Shown here: one piece after another, positions 7,671-16,202 of the stretch
Layout of the letters: each line of letters opens with the position of its first letter
How positions within the stretch are numbered: position 1 is the stretch's first letter
Source: Nitrospirillum viridazoti CBAmc
Lineage (GTDB): Bacteria; Pseudomonadota; Alphaproteobacteria; Azospirillales; Azospirillaceae
Assembly: GCF_000730165.1 (NCBI RefSeq)
Contig: NZ_CP022110.1
Location: 1,433,501-1,497,500, forward strand
Length of the DNA: 64,000 nucleotides
Direction of reading: 5' to 3'
Position numbers and translations under genes: made by a program
The notes under the pieces: model-generated
What the model was told of the DNA's origin: nothing
The model's input: the letters and a program-made list of their open reading frames with translations, nothing else
The model's database searches: none

Positions 7671-9029
7671 ATGAGCACCCCCGGCCATCATTTCCTCAAG
7701 ACCATCTGGCAGGCCCTGGGCGGCGCGCCCGACGCGTTGGACCGGGTGCGCTTCACCGGCGCCGGCAGCCTGCCGTCCGTCTTCGCCGTCAGCGACCTGG
7801 CCGTGGCTTCGGTGGCCGCCGCCGGCCTGGCCCTGGCCGAGCTGGCGGGCGCGGACGGGGTGGTGGCCGACCGCCGCCTGTCCTCCGCCTGGTTCGGCTA
7901 TGCCCTGCGGCCCCAGGGCTGGGACCTGCCGCCCGCCTGGGACGCGGTGGCGGGCGACTACCGCGCCGCCGACGGCTGGATCCGCCTGCACACCAACGCC
8001 CCACACCACCGCGCCGCCGCCTTGTCCGTTCTGGGCGTGCCGGCGGAGCGGGCGGCGGTGGCCCGGGCCGTGGCGGGCTGGACGGCGGGCGACCTTGAGG
8101 CGGCGGTGGTGGCGGCCGGCGGCTGCGCCGCGGAGATGCGCAGCGCCGAGGCCTGGGCCGAACACCCCCAGGGCCGGGCCGTGGCGGCCTCCCCCCTGTT
8201 GACCTTGGAAACGGCGGGGCAGGGCGCTCGGGACTGGCGGCCCGATGCGGCCCGGCCCCTAACCGGCATCCGCGTGCTGGACCTGACCCGCATCCTGGCC
8301 GGGCCCACGGCCACGCGCTTCCTGGCCGGCTGCGGCGCCCAGGTGCTGCGCATCGATCCGCCCGGCTGGGCGGAACCCAACCTGGAACCGGACATGACCC
8401 TGGGCAAGCGCTGCGCCCGCCTGGACCTGCGGCGGGCCGACGATGTGGCGGCCTTGAAGCGCCTGCTGGCCCAGGCCGACGTCCTGGTCCATGGCTATCG
8501 CCCGGACGCCTTGGCCCGCCTGGGCCTGGATGCGGACGGCCGCCGCGCGCTCAATCCCGGCCTGGTGGACGTTTGCCTGGACGCCTATGGCTGGGACGGG
8601 CCCTGGGCCGGGCGGCGCGGCTTTGACAGCCTGGTGCAGATGAGCGCCGGCATCGCCGAGGCCGGCATGCGCCTGCGGGGCCGCGACAAGCCCACGCCCC
8701 TGCCGGTGCAGGCGCTGGATCACGCCACCGGCTACATCCTGGCGGCCATGGCGCTGCGCGGCCTGGCGCACCGGGCGCGCACCGGCCAGGGCACGGTGGG
8801 CCGCACCGCCCTGGCCAGCACCGCCCGCCTGCTGCTGGACGGCGGGGCGGGGGGGACGGACGCGACACCCCTGGCGCCGGAGACCGACGCCGACTTCAAT
8901 CCCGCCCTCGAACAGACCGGCTGGGGCCCCGCCCGCCGCCTGGCGCCGCCGGTGATGGTGGCCGGGGCGCCGCTGGCTTGGAACCGGCCGGCCGGGCCAC
9001 TGGGCAGCGCCCTCGCCATCTGGGAATGA
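7671..9029 (+). CDS. Class III (CaiB/BaiF) CoA-transferase
   Basis: 452 residues. The C-terminal two thirds match the CaiB/BaiF family: GIRVLDLTRILAGPTATRFL (about residue 200), then GAQVLRIDPP, and GRRGFDSLVQMSAGIAE, whose Asp is at the position of the catalytic aspartate that forms the glutamyl/aspartyl-CoA anhydride in FRC. The first 180 residues look like a rearranged partial CoA-transferase domain, so domain order differs from standard single-unit enzymes. It would move CoA between carboxylic acids. Divergence from the HTH-citrate-synthase gene and a shared operator suggest a joint acyl-CoA pathway, with substrate unknown. Confidence 0.85.
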   Translation: MSTPGHHFLKTIWQALGGAPDALDRVRFTGAGSLPSVFAVSDLAVASVAAAGLALAELAGADGVVADRRLSSAWFGYALRPQGWDLPPAWDAVAGDYRAADGWIRLHTNAPHHRAAALSVLGVPAERAAVARAVAGWTAGDLEAAVVAAGGCAAEMRSAEAWAEHPQGRAVAASPLLTLETAGQGARDWRPDAARPLTGIRVLDLTRILAGPTATRFLAGCGAQVLRIDPPGWAEPNLEPDMTLGKRCARLDLRRADDVAALKRLLAQADVLVHGYRPDALARLGLDADGRRALNPGLVDVCLDAYGWDGPWAGRRGFDSLVQMSAGIAEAGMRLRGRDKPTPLPVQALDHATGYILAAMALRGLAHRARTGQGTVGRTALASTARLLLDGGAGGTDATPLAPETDADFNPALEQTGWGPARRLAPPVMVAGAPLAWNRPAGPLGSALAIWE

Positions 9030-9143
9030 TGTTCGAAGTTGCAATTGCGAATTATTCTTATTTATAGTGCCGGACGCTAGAGGGCGCCGGACGGGGGACG
9101 ATCGGCCGGATGCCCGCGACATCCTTGGGATTTGGGCGACGGC

Positions 9144-9716
9144 ATGACGGCGACGATGGGCTTTTTGGGGGGCTTGGCCCTGACGGTGCTGGGCATCGTC
9201 CTGCTGCGGCGGGTATGGGCCTCGGCCACGGCCCCGCGCTGGCATGCCCTGCCGGGCTGGGCGCTGATCGCCGCGGGCTTCGCCGGCTGGGTGGCCGTGG
9301 CCGACGCAGACAAGGCCGTCGTCATCGGCTTCCTGGCCTTCTCCCTGGTGGGCTATGGCGTGGTGATCCTGGGCCGGGACCGGCGCCGCCGGCCGCATCG
9401 CGCCCCCAAGGCGCCGGTGGCCATGCCGGTGGAACCGGGCCGGCGGGCCTGGATCGTCTTCCTGCGCGGGGCGGCCCGCACCCTGTTGGCCGGCCCGCTG
9501 GCCGCCGCCACCGGTATGTCGGTGGCCGCCCTGGTGGCGGTGCGCGCCGGCGGGATGGAAACCGACCGCCTGGTGGCCGCCGGCTTCATCGGCCCTATCG
9601 GCTGGGGCATCGCCATGACCTGGGCGCTGGTGGACGCGCGCCTGGCCCGGGTGGGCCTGCTGCTGCCGCTGACCGCCGGCGCCGCCGTGGCGGCCGCCTG
9701 GCTGTCCCGCGTCTGA
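9144..9716 (+). CDS. Small multi-pass membrane protein beside PepSY protein
   Basis: About 190 residues with roughly five hydrophobic segments (for example FLGGLALTVLGIVLL near the N-terminus and AVVIGFLAFSLVGYGVVIL), separated by an Arg-rich cytoplasmic loop (RDRRRRPHR). I do not recognise a named family with confidence; it resembles the small iron-related membrane proteins (DUF3325/DUF3649 type) commonly found ahead of PepSY-associated membrane proteins. The stop is 14 bp before the next start, so they form an operon. A TTG at 9132 is an alternative start. Confidence 0.7.
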   Translation: MTATMGFLGGLALTVLGIVLLRRVWASATAPRWHALPGWALIAAGFAGWVAVADADKAVVIGFLAFSLVGYGVVILGRDRRRRPHRAPKAPVAMPVEPGRRAWIVFLRGAARTLLAGPLAAATGMSVAALVAVRAGGMETDRLVAAGFIGPIGWGIAMTWALVDARLARVGLLLPLTAGAAVAAAWLSRV

Positions 9717-9730
9717 AGGAGGGGGAAGAC

Positions 9731-11305
9731 ATGCTGAAGCGCATCGCCGCCCGCGTCCTGGCCCGCCGCAAGGCCGACCCCGCCGCCGCCACGTCCCGCG
9801 CCCGGGGCGGCTTCGTCCAGTCCTCCCTGGCCGGGCATTCCGCCCTGGGGCTGGGGCTGGGGGCGCTGATCTACATCGTCTGCCTCAGCGGGGCCGTCGC
9901 CGTCTTCGCCGATGACCTCAGCCGCTGGGAATGGGCCGGCACCCCGGAGACCGCCGCCCTGGCGCCGGAGGTGGTGGACCAGGCCCTGGCCGCCGGCTTG
10001 GCGCGGGCATCCGCCCAGGCGGGCGGGGCGGAGAAGGTGACCGGCCTTTACGGCCTGCTGCCCCGGCCGGACTGGCCCCATCTGGCGGTGCGCGCCTACA
10101 CGCCAGCGGGCGCGGTCACCTGGCGGGCCGGCGCCGACGGCGCGCTGGCCGACACGCCGTCCGACGCCTGGACCGACTTTATCGGCGAGGTCCACATGGA
10201 ACTGAGCCTGCCGGGAGTGTGGGCGGGCCTGGCCGTGGGCACGGTCGGCATCGCGCTGCTGTCGCTGCTCTTCTCCGGCATCCTGGCCCATCCGCGCATC
10301 TTCCGCGACGCCTTCGCCCTGCGGCTGACCGGGGCGCGGCGCCTGGGCCTGGCCGACCTGCACAACCGGCTCAGCGTCTGGGGGCTGCCCTTCCACATCG
10401 CCATCACCGTCACCGGCGCGCTGTTCGCGCTGGCCAGCCTGATGATCCTGACCGTGGCCCAGGTGGGCTACAAAGGGGACCTCGCCCGCGCCTACGCCCC
10501 CTTGAGCGGCGCCCAGGTCGCGGCCGACGCCGGCCCGCGGCCCTTGCCGCCCATCGCCCTGCTGCAGGCCCAGGTGGCGGACCCCACGCCAGGGGCGGCA
10601 CGCATCTCCCGCTTCTATTATGTCGAGCGGCCGGGCACGAAGGGGCAGCGCATCCTGCTGGACATGACCCGCCACGACGGTCTGACCCAGGGCGACCGCA
10701 ACTATTTCGATGGCGAGGGCAAGCTGCTGGCGCCGTTGGGCTTCCTGGACGGGCCCGTGGGCATGCGCGTCTATGGCGCCTCGCTGGCCTTGCATTGCGC
10801 CACCTACGGCGGCCTGCCGGTGCGCCTGGTCTATGGCGTGCTGGGCCTGGCGCTCAGCATCGTTACCGCCACGGGGTTTTCCATCTTCCTGGCCCGGCGG
10901 CGCGATCGGGGCCGGCCGCTGCCCCGGCTGGAACGGGCCTGGGCCGGCGTGACCTGGGGCGTGCCCCTGGCGGCGACCGTCTCGGCCGCCTTCACCCTGG
11001 CGCCCGATCTGGCGCGGGAGGCGGTCTATCTCTGGAGCTTCTGGGGCCTGGTGGCGATCCTGCCGCTGTTGAGCTTGGCGGCGCCCACGGGTGAGCGGGC
11101 GTCGCGGACCTTGCGCCTGCTTCTGGGGGCCGCCCTGGTGCTGCTGGCCGGTGCCCACGCCGCCCGCCATGGCACGGATTTGCCGGCGGCGGCGTTGGTG
11201 GTGGATTTGGTGCTGGCCCTGGCCGGCGCGGGCTTTGTCTTCAGCACCGGTCTGGTCGGCCACCGCGCCCGGACCCTGGCCGCCCAGGCCAACCCCGCGC
11301 CTTAA
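9731..11305 (+). CDS. PepSY-associated transmembrane protein
   Basis: 524 residues with a strong AAGGAGGGGG ribosome-binding site. An N-terminal membrane segment (GLGALIYIVCLSGAVAVF) is followed by a periplasmic PepSY-type region, helices near residues 160 (VGTVGIALLSLLFSGIL) and 220 (FHIAITVTGALFALASL), a second extracytoplasmic region, and several C-terminal helices. This PepSY_TM architecture is common in siderophore-uptake loci, where the proteins are proposed to reduce or release iron from ferric siderophores. No TonB-dependent receptor is present here, so the iron link is inference. The stop overlaps the thioesterase stop from the opposite strand (palindromic TTAA at 11302-11305). Confidence 0.85.
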   Translation: MLKRIAARVLARRKADPAAATSRARGGFVQSSLAGHSALGLGLGALIYIVCLSGAVAVFADDLSRWEWAGTPETAALAPEVVDQALAAGLARASAQAGGAEKVTGLYGLLPRPDWPHLAVRAYTPAGAVTWRAGADGALADTPSDAWTDFIGEVHMELSLPGVWAGLAVGTVGIALLSLLFSGILAHPRIFRDAFALRLTGARRLGLADLHNRLSVWGLPFHIAITVTGALFALASLMILTVAQVGYKGDLARAYAPLSGAQVAADAGPRPLPPIALLQAQVADPTPGAARISRFYYVERPGTKGQRILLDMTRHDGLTQGDRNYFDGEGKLLAPLGFLDGPVGMRVYGASLALHCATYGGLPVRLVYGVLGLALSIVTATGFSIFLARRRDRGRPLPRLERAWAGVTWGVPLAATVSAAFTLAPDLAREAVYLWSFWGLVAILPLLSLAAPTGERASRTLRLLLGAALVLLAGAHAARHGTDLPAAALVVDLVLALAGAGFVFSTGLVGHRARTLAAQANPAP

Positions 11306-11763
11306 GCCTTTTCCGCCGGCGCCGCCACCATGGTGCGCAGCACGGCCGCCACATCCTCCGGGATGGGGGTGGGGCGGCGGGTGGCGTTGTCGACATAGAC
11401 ATGGACGTAGTGCCCGGCGGCGGCCGGCACGTCCTCGTCATTGCGGAACAGCGCCAGTTCATAGCGCACGCTGCTGCGCCCCATGTGCGCCACCCGCACG
11501 CCCACCGTCACCCGGTCGGGGAAGGTGATGGGTGCGAAATACCGGCACTGCGTCTCCACCACCAGGGCGATGGCGGTACCCCGATCCGGCGCCAGCACGC
11601 CCTTCTCGATCATGTGCTGGTTCACCGCCGTGTCGAAATAGCTGTAGTAGACCACGTTGTTGACGTGGCCATAGGCGTCATTGTCGGCCCAGCGGGTGGT
11701 GATGGGCTGGAAGTGGCGGTAGTCGGCGCGGCTTTCCGGAATGTTCGTGGCCGGGGTGCTCAT
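11302..11763 (-). CDS. Acyl-CoA thioesterase, hot-dog fold (4HBT/YbgC type)
   Basis: 153 residues from the ATG at 11763; an upstream in-frame extension to 11868 has a low-complexity Pro/Ser-rich sequence and is unlikely. The signature WADNDAYGHVNNVVYYSYFD holds the catalytic Asp of the 4-hydroxybenzoyl-CoA thioesterase group, followed by the long helix and beta strands of a hot-dog domain. It hydrolyses acyl-CoA thioesters in the cytoplasm. It lies 120 bp downstream of an acyl-CoA ligase on the same strand, so the two probably balance activation and release of the same acid pool. Confidence 0.9.
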   Translation of the reverse strand: MSTPATNIPESRADYRHFQPITTRWADNDAYGHVNNVVYYSYFDTAVNQHMIEKGVLAPDRGTAIALVVETQCRYFAPITFPDRVTVGVRVAHMGRSSVRYELALFRNDEDVPAAAGHYVHVYVDNATRRPTPIPEDVAAVLRTMVAAPAEKA

Positions 11764-11883
11764 GGGACGCGGGCTTCCTTGGGAATATGGGGACGGATGC
11801 CCGCTAGGAGATACCCGCGAAGACGGCGATGGCGCCATCGGTTTTGCCGGGGCGCCGTTCCGTTTCAAGGTGCTGGCTGGCGT

Positions 11884-13545
11884 TTATTCCGCCGCCGACG
11901 TCGCCACCCTTTCAGGCCCCTGGGCGGCTTTCGCGCGTTCCTCGGCCACCAGGGGCTGCTTCCACAGCTTGCCCACGGCGGTCTTGGGCAGCATGTCGCG
12001 GAACTCCAGCGCCGCCGGCAGCTCATGTCGGCCCAGCTTGTCGGCCAGGAAGGCGCGCAGATCCTCCAGGCTGAAGGCGGCGGCGCCCGGGCGCAGGGTG
12101 ACGAAGGCCTTGGCGCTTTCGCCGCGATAGCTGTCGGGGATGCCGATGACGATCACCTCCGCCACGGCGGGGTGTTCGTAGATCGCCTCCTCCACCACGC
12201 GGGGATAGACGTTGTAGCCGCCGGACAGGATCATGTCCTTGCGCCGGTCGACGATGAACATGAAGCCGTCATCGTCCAGGTAGCCGATGTCGCCGGTGCG
12301 GAACAGGCCGTCGATGAAGGCGTCGCGCGTCTCCTCCGGCTGCTTGTAATAGCCCTGGGTGACGTTCCGGCCCCTGATGCAGATCTCCCCCTTCTCGTTC
12401 GCGCCCAGGGCCTTGTGCGGGTCGGTCAGGTCGCGGATCTCGATGGTGATGCCGGGCATGGGGATGCCGGCGGAGCCGACCTTGCGCCGGTGCGGCGGGG
12501 TGATGGTGCCGGCGGGGCTGGTCTCGCTCATGCCCCAGCCTTCCAGCACCGGCTTGCCGGTGGCGGCCTCGAACTCATGGGCCAGTTCCACGGGCAGGGG
12601 CGCGCCGCCGCTGCCCACGAACTTCAGGCTGCTGAAGTCGATGTCCTTCACCCGGGGGCTGGAGGCGATGGCCCGGTGCATGGTGGGCACGCCGGCGAAC
12701 AGGGTGGGCCGGTGGTCGCGGATGCTGTCCAGCACGGCATCGGTGTCCCAACGGGGATGCAGGATCAGGCAGTAACCGTTGCGCATGGCCCGCACCATCA
12801 GCGTATCCAGCGCGTAGATGTGGAATAGGGGCAGCACCACCATCATGCGTTCCTGGCCCGGCGTCAGGCCCATGAAGCGGCTGAACACGTCATAGGCCCC
12901 GGCCGAGGCGCTGAGGTTCTGGTGGGTCAGCATGGCGGGCTTGGGCAGGCCGGTGGTGCCGCCGGAGAACTGCAGCGTGGCCAGGTCGTCCAGCGCGCGC
13001 TTGGGCCAGCCGGCGGCCGGCGGTTCCGCCGGCGCCAGCAGGGCGGTGTAGGGCAGGGCGCCGCTGGGCAGGGCCTCCGCCGGCACGCCCTGGCCGGCGA
13101 AGTCGGTGGGGCCGGCCACCACCAGGCGCACCCCATCGGCCAGGGGCAGCTTGTCCGCCAGGCCGGCGAAGCTGATGACCAGGCGGATGTCGGCCTTGGT
13201 CTGCTTGTGCGTCAGCTCCCGCTCCGCATCCAGCGGGCTCAGCGGAACGACCACGCCGCCGGCCTTCAGCACGGCATAGAAGGCCAGCACGAAATGAGGG
13301 GTGTTGGGCAGGTGCAGGCCGACATGCACGCCCGGGCCCACGCCCAGCTTGGCCAGGTTGGCCGCCACGCGGGCGCACAGCGCGCCGAAGGTGGCGAAGT
13401 CCATGGTCTGGCCCATGCAGATCAGGAAAGGATTGGTGGGCCAGGTGGCGACGGCGTGGTCCAAATCCTCCACCAAGGTGGGCAGGGGCGGTTCGCTGTT
13501 CCACTCGATGCCCGGCGGATAGGACTTTTCCCACAGCATGGTCAT
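11884..13545 (-). CDS. Long-chain-fatty-acid/aryl CoA ligase (AMP-binding)
   Basis: 553 residues. The ATG at 13545 is preceded by GGAGGAG and preferred over 13563. ANL-superfamily motifs are complete: LQFSGGTTGLPKPAML (A3, ATP binding), EGWGMSETSP (A5), FRTGDIGYLDDDGF (A7), the linker VDRRKDMILSGGYNVYP (A8) and a C-terminal PKTAVGKLWKQPL with the catalytic Lys. It activates a carboxylic acid to acyl-AMP and then acyl-CoA. Overall form is FadD-like. It lies upstream of the thioesterase, with which it is probably co-transcribed. Confidence 0.9.
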   Translation of the reverse strand: MTMLWEKSYPPGIEWNSEPPLPTLVEDLDHAVATWPTNPFLICMGQTMDFATFGALCARVAANLAKLGVGPGVHVGLHLPNTPHFVLAFYAVLKAGGVVVPLSPLDAERELTHKQTKADIRLVISFAGLADKLPLADGVRLVVAGPTDFAGQGVPAEALPSGALPYTALLAPAEPPAAGWPKRALDDLATLQFSGGTTGLPKPAMLTHQNLSASAGAYDVFSRFMGLTPGQERMMVVLPLFHIYALDTLMVRAMRNGYCLILHPRWDTDAVLDSIRDHRPTLFAGVPTMHRAIASSPRVKDIDFSSLKFVGSGGAPLPVELAHEFEAATGKPVLEGWGMSETSPAGTITPPHRRKVGSAGIPMPGITIEIRDLTDPHKALGANEKGEICIRGRNVTQGYYKQPEETRDAFIDGLFRTGDIGYLDDDGFMFIVDRRKDMILSGGYNVYPRVVEEAIYEHPAVAEVIVIGIPDSYRGESAKAFVTLRPGAAAFSLEDLRAFLADKLGRHELPAALEFRDMLPKTAVGKLWKQPLVAEERAKAAQGPERVATSAAE

Positions 13546-13749
13546 GCGCTGGTCTCCTCCCATTATGCGCCCGCCTTCATGCCGAGGCGGGGTTAGTCGG
13601 CGCTATGCTTTCACAAGCGGTAGGCGTTTGCCAAGGGTGACGGATGACGCGGTCACATTGTTCAACAATGGGGGTAGGCGGCGCTAACGGTTAGCCCGGG
13701 GAGGGCGGCCCCGGGACGGCAGGTTGAATAAAGGCTTTTTGATTTTCGC

Positions 13750-13775
13750 CCCCCGGCTTTCACATCGAACTTTAA
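13750..13775. repeat. Shared 26-bp upstream element, copy 1
   Basis: CCCCCGGCTTT followed by CACATCGAACTTTAA matches 18888-18913 at 22 of 26 positions. It lies about 70 bp before the porin start. Both copies are preceded by a T-rich stretch. Function unknown. Confidence 0.4.
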
Positions 13776-13845
13776 GGCGGCCTTGACGTCTCTTGGCGTC
13801 CAAGCCGGCACCCCGCCGGCGAAGAAGATCAAGAGATGCCTTCCC

Positions 13846-15147
13846 ATGTCGCATTCCATCCAGTCCACCATTCCCCGCCGCCGCCGCCGCACCGCGCTGC
13901 GCATCGCCTCGGCCACGGCCGCCTGCGCCCTGATGCTGGGCGCCGCCGCCGCCCGCGCGGATGAGGACGCTGCCGCGCCCGCTGCGGCGCCCGCCGGCAT
14001 CACCGTCAGCGGCCTGGTGGAGGCCGGCATCACGGCGGCGGACCATGGCGCCGACCGCGGCCCCAACTATGGCCACCTGTTCACCGACCGTACGGACCAG
14101 CTGGTGCTGAACCAGGCCGTTGGCACCATCGCCAAGGATGCCGGTTCGGGCGACGACTTCGGCTGGGGCTTCAAGCTGCAGGGCATGTACGGCACCGATG
14201 CCCGCTACACCCACTTCCTGGGTGAACTGGACCGCACCATCGGCGAGCGCACGCAGCTGGACATCGTGGAGGCCAACGTGGCTTTTCACGTGCCCGACGT
14301 TGCCGGCGGCAGCCTGGACCTGAAGGTGGGGCAGTACGCCTCGCCCCTGGGCGCGGAGACCATCGTGGCGTCCAGCAACCCGCTGTACAGCCACAGCTAC
14401 ATCTTCAACTTCGGCCTGCCGTTCAAGCACACCGGTGCCTTGGCCACCCTGCACCTGTCGGGCGGCATCGATCTCTACGGCGGCGTCGACAGCGGCGTGA
14501 ACACCAGCCTGGGGCGCGATGGCGACAACAACGACGCCTGGTCCGGCATCTTCGGCTTCGGTTACGCCAACGCCGACAGCACCGTCACCCTGGTGGCCCT
14601 GACCCATGTCGGGCCGGAGAACGCCAGCACCAAGGCTCCCCTGGGACTTAAGAACGCCAATGACGAGGCGCGCTGGATCAACGACGCCGTGCTGACGGTG
14701 AAGGCCAGCGACGCCCTGACCCTGATCACCGAGCTGAACTATGTCCGCGACGATCTGGTGAAGGCGGAGGCGTTCGGCGCCGCTCAGTACGCCACCTGGA
14801 AGTATAGCGACGCGGTTTCGCTGACCCTGCGGACTGAGCTGTTCCGCGACGTCCAGGGCTTCTACGTCGCTGCCTTCCAGGGCAACCAGGACTATGTGCT
14901 GGCGGAGGCCGGGCAGCCCACGCGCGCGCCGGTGTTGTCGGCGGGGCAGGGGGCGACCTATATGGCGCTGACCGCGGGTGTGACGTGGAAGCCGGCGGCC
15001 ACCCTGGGTTGGGACGCCCTTCCCGACGGCCTCGCCCTGCGGCCGGAGGTGCGCTACGACCGCTCGCTGGGCGACGCCCGGCCCTTCGCCGGTGATCAGG
15101 GACAGACCACCTTCGGCCTGGACGTGCTGATTCCCTTCGGCGGCTAA
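13846..15147 (+). CDS. Outer-membrane beta-barrel porin, BBP2 (OmpL-like) family
   Basis: 433 residues. An Arg-rich n-region (PRRRRRTALRI) and hydrophobic core end at AARA-DE, an export signal. The mature part shows the BBP2 (PF07642) pattern: TDRTDQLVLNQA near the start, FGWGFKLQGMYG, LDLKVGQYASPLGAE, and a final strand ending in an aromatic-poor LIPFGG. Alternating hydrophobic strands continue to the end. These proteins are thought to form outer-membrane pores for small solutes. The 300-bp gap on its left (13546-13845) holds no gene that I can support, only the shared 26-bp element. Confidence 0.8.
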   Translation: MSHSIQSTIPRRRRRTALRIASATAACALMLGAAAARADEDAAAPAAAPAGITVSGLVEAGITAADHGADRGPNYGHLFTDRTDQLVLNQAVGTIAKDAGSGDDFGWGFKLQGMYGTDARYTHFLGELDRTIGERTQLDIVEANVAFHVPDVAGGSLDLKVGQYASPLGAETIVASSNPLYSHSYIFNFGLPFKHTGALATLHLSGGIDLYGGVDSGVNTSLGRDGDNNDAWSGIFGFGYANADSTVTLVALTHVGPENASTKAPLGLKNANDEARWINDAVLTVKASDALTLITELNYVRDDLVKAEAFGAAQYATWKYSDAVSLTLRTELFRDVQGFYVAAFQGNQDYVLAEAGQPTRAPVLSAGQGATYMALTAGVTWKPAATLGWDALPDGLALRPEVRYDRSLGDARPFAGDQGQTTFGLDVLIPFGG

Positions 15148-15183
15148 GCCCCGACCCATTTCAACAACGACGGCGAGAGTCCC

Positions 15184-15627
15184 ATGAGGACGCAGCGATG
15201 GGGTTGCCTAGCCTTGGGTGCCGGGCTGGCGCTTGCGCCGGCCTTGGCCCTGGGGAACACCACGACAGGGGATGACCACACCCAGGTCGGCAAGGCCAGC
15301 TGGTACGGGCGGGAGCATGCGGGCCACCGCACCGCCAGCGGCGAAGCCTACGACCCCGAGGGACTGACCGCCGCCCACCGCACCCTGCCCCTGGGCACGG
15401 TGATCGAGGTGTCGGCCCATGGCCAGGTGGTGCAGGTGCGGGTGAACGACCGGGGACCCTTCGTGAAGGGCCGGGTGCTGGACCTGTCGGCCGCGGCCGC
15501 CCGGGTCCTGGGCCTGGATCGCACCGGCACGGCCGTGGTCAACATCCGCCCCACCGGCGCCGTCTGTCCCGCCAACCGCGCGTGCGATGCGGTGCCGCAA
15601 CTGGTGGCGGAGGCGGGATCGCCCTGA
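15184..15627 (+). CDS. rlpA: RlpA-like septal ring/peptidoglycan protein (DPBB domain)
   Basis: 147 residues: signal peptide (cleavage near ALALG-N) and a single double-psi beta-barrel with the RlpA motifs VGKASWYG, HRTASGEAY, AHRTLPLGT and VRVNDRGPF, which carry the His/Asp pair of the lytic transglycosylase fold. No lipobox cysteine and no SPOR domain are present, so it is a short soluble form, unlike E. coli RlpA. Periplasmic peptidoglycan cleavage is expected. It starts 36 bp after the porin and may share its transcript. Confidence 0.85.
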   Translation: MRTQRWGCLALGAGLALAPALALGNTTTGDDHTQVGKASWYGREHAGHRTASGEAYDPEGLTAAHRTLPLGTVIEVSAHGQVVQVRVNDRGPFVKGRVLDLSAAAARVLGLDRTGTAVVNIRPTGAVCPANRACDAVPQLVAEAGSP

Positions 15628-15659
15628 CGCCTCAAGCGGAGAGATCCCCACCCTCGAGA

Positions 15660-15684
15660 GGGCCGGAAATACGCGTGCCGGCCC
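15660..15684. terminator. Inverted repeat after rlpA
   Basis: GGGCCGG (15660-15666) pairs with CCGGCCC (15678-15684) across an 11-nt loop, extendable by A-T at 15659/15685. A T-rich tract (ATATTTTT) follows only after about 13 nt, so it is an imperfect intrinsic terminator. Confidence 0.4.
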
Positions 15685-15782
15685 TTGTCAGAATATTTTT
15701 AATGAGAAAATGCACACAAATTCCGGATAACCCATATTAATGTCAATATGCCCTATGCTCCGATTTCACTGTGATGTGAGTA

Positions 15783-16157
15783 ATGTCTCAACTTGGGTTA
15801 TGGCCCTCATCTTTGGCTGCCGCTCTATTGTTAACGGCGTGTTCTCCAGACCAGTCGTATACCGAGCAAAGACGCATTACTACCCCAGGCAAAGGCATCG
15901 ATGCGGTCGTGGCTGAGGTGGCAACGGATGCAACTGTAGCCACGCCGACAGTTGTAATATTAGTGGAAGAAGGAAAGCCGGTAGTGGGGGAGCCTATTTT
16001 CCGCGCGGATCATGTCGTGAGAATAGATTTACACTGGGATGACCCCCACACCCTTGTCATTCACGCCGATAAGGCGCGGGTGTTCCTTAGTCGTACGGTC
16101 CAGGTGATTAATGGACGCACCATTGCCATACAGACTGATATCGGGATGCGCGAATAA
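15783..16157 (+). CDS. Small hypothetical lipoprotein
   Basis: 124 residues with a lipobox LTAC at residues 17-20, giving a lipid-anchored periplasmic protein of about 100 residues. The rest is beta-rich (VVILVEEGKPVVGEPIF, HTLVIHADKARVFLS) without a family I recognise. GC content is clearly lower than in neighbouring genes and an AT-rich leader (15690-15782) with an imperfect inverted repeat CATATT/AATATG (15733-15750) precedes it, which suggests recent acquisition. Confidence 0.65.
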   Translation: MSQLGLWPSSLAAALLLTACSPDQSYTEQRRITTPGKGIDAVVAEVATDATVATPTVVILVEEGKPVVGEPIFRADHVVRIDLHWDDPHTLVIHADKARVFLSRTVQVINGRTIAIQTDIGMRE

Positions 16158-16202
16158 CGACCTAACCCTGGTCATTGGACCATAGATGAGTAGGGCATCG
16201 GT

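Noticed and set aside
9353-11263. Very long open frame on the minus strand opposite the PepSY operon, rich in Gln, His, Arg and Gly
   Set aside because: Typical antisense shadow of high-GC coding DNA; low-complexity composition, and the plus strand encodes recognisable membrane proteins.
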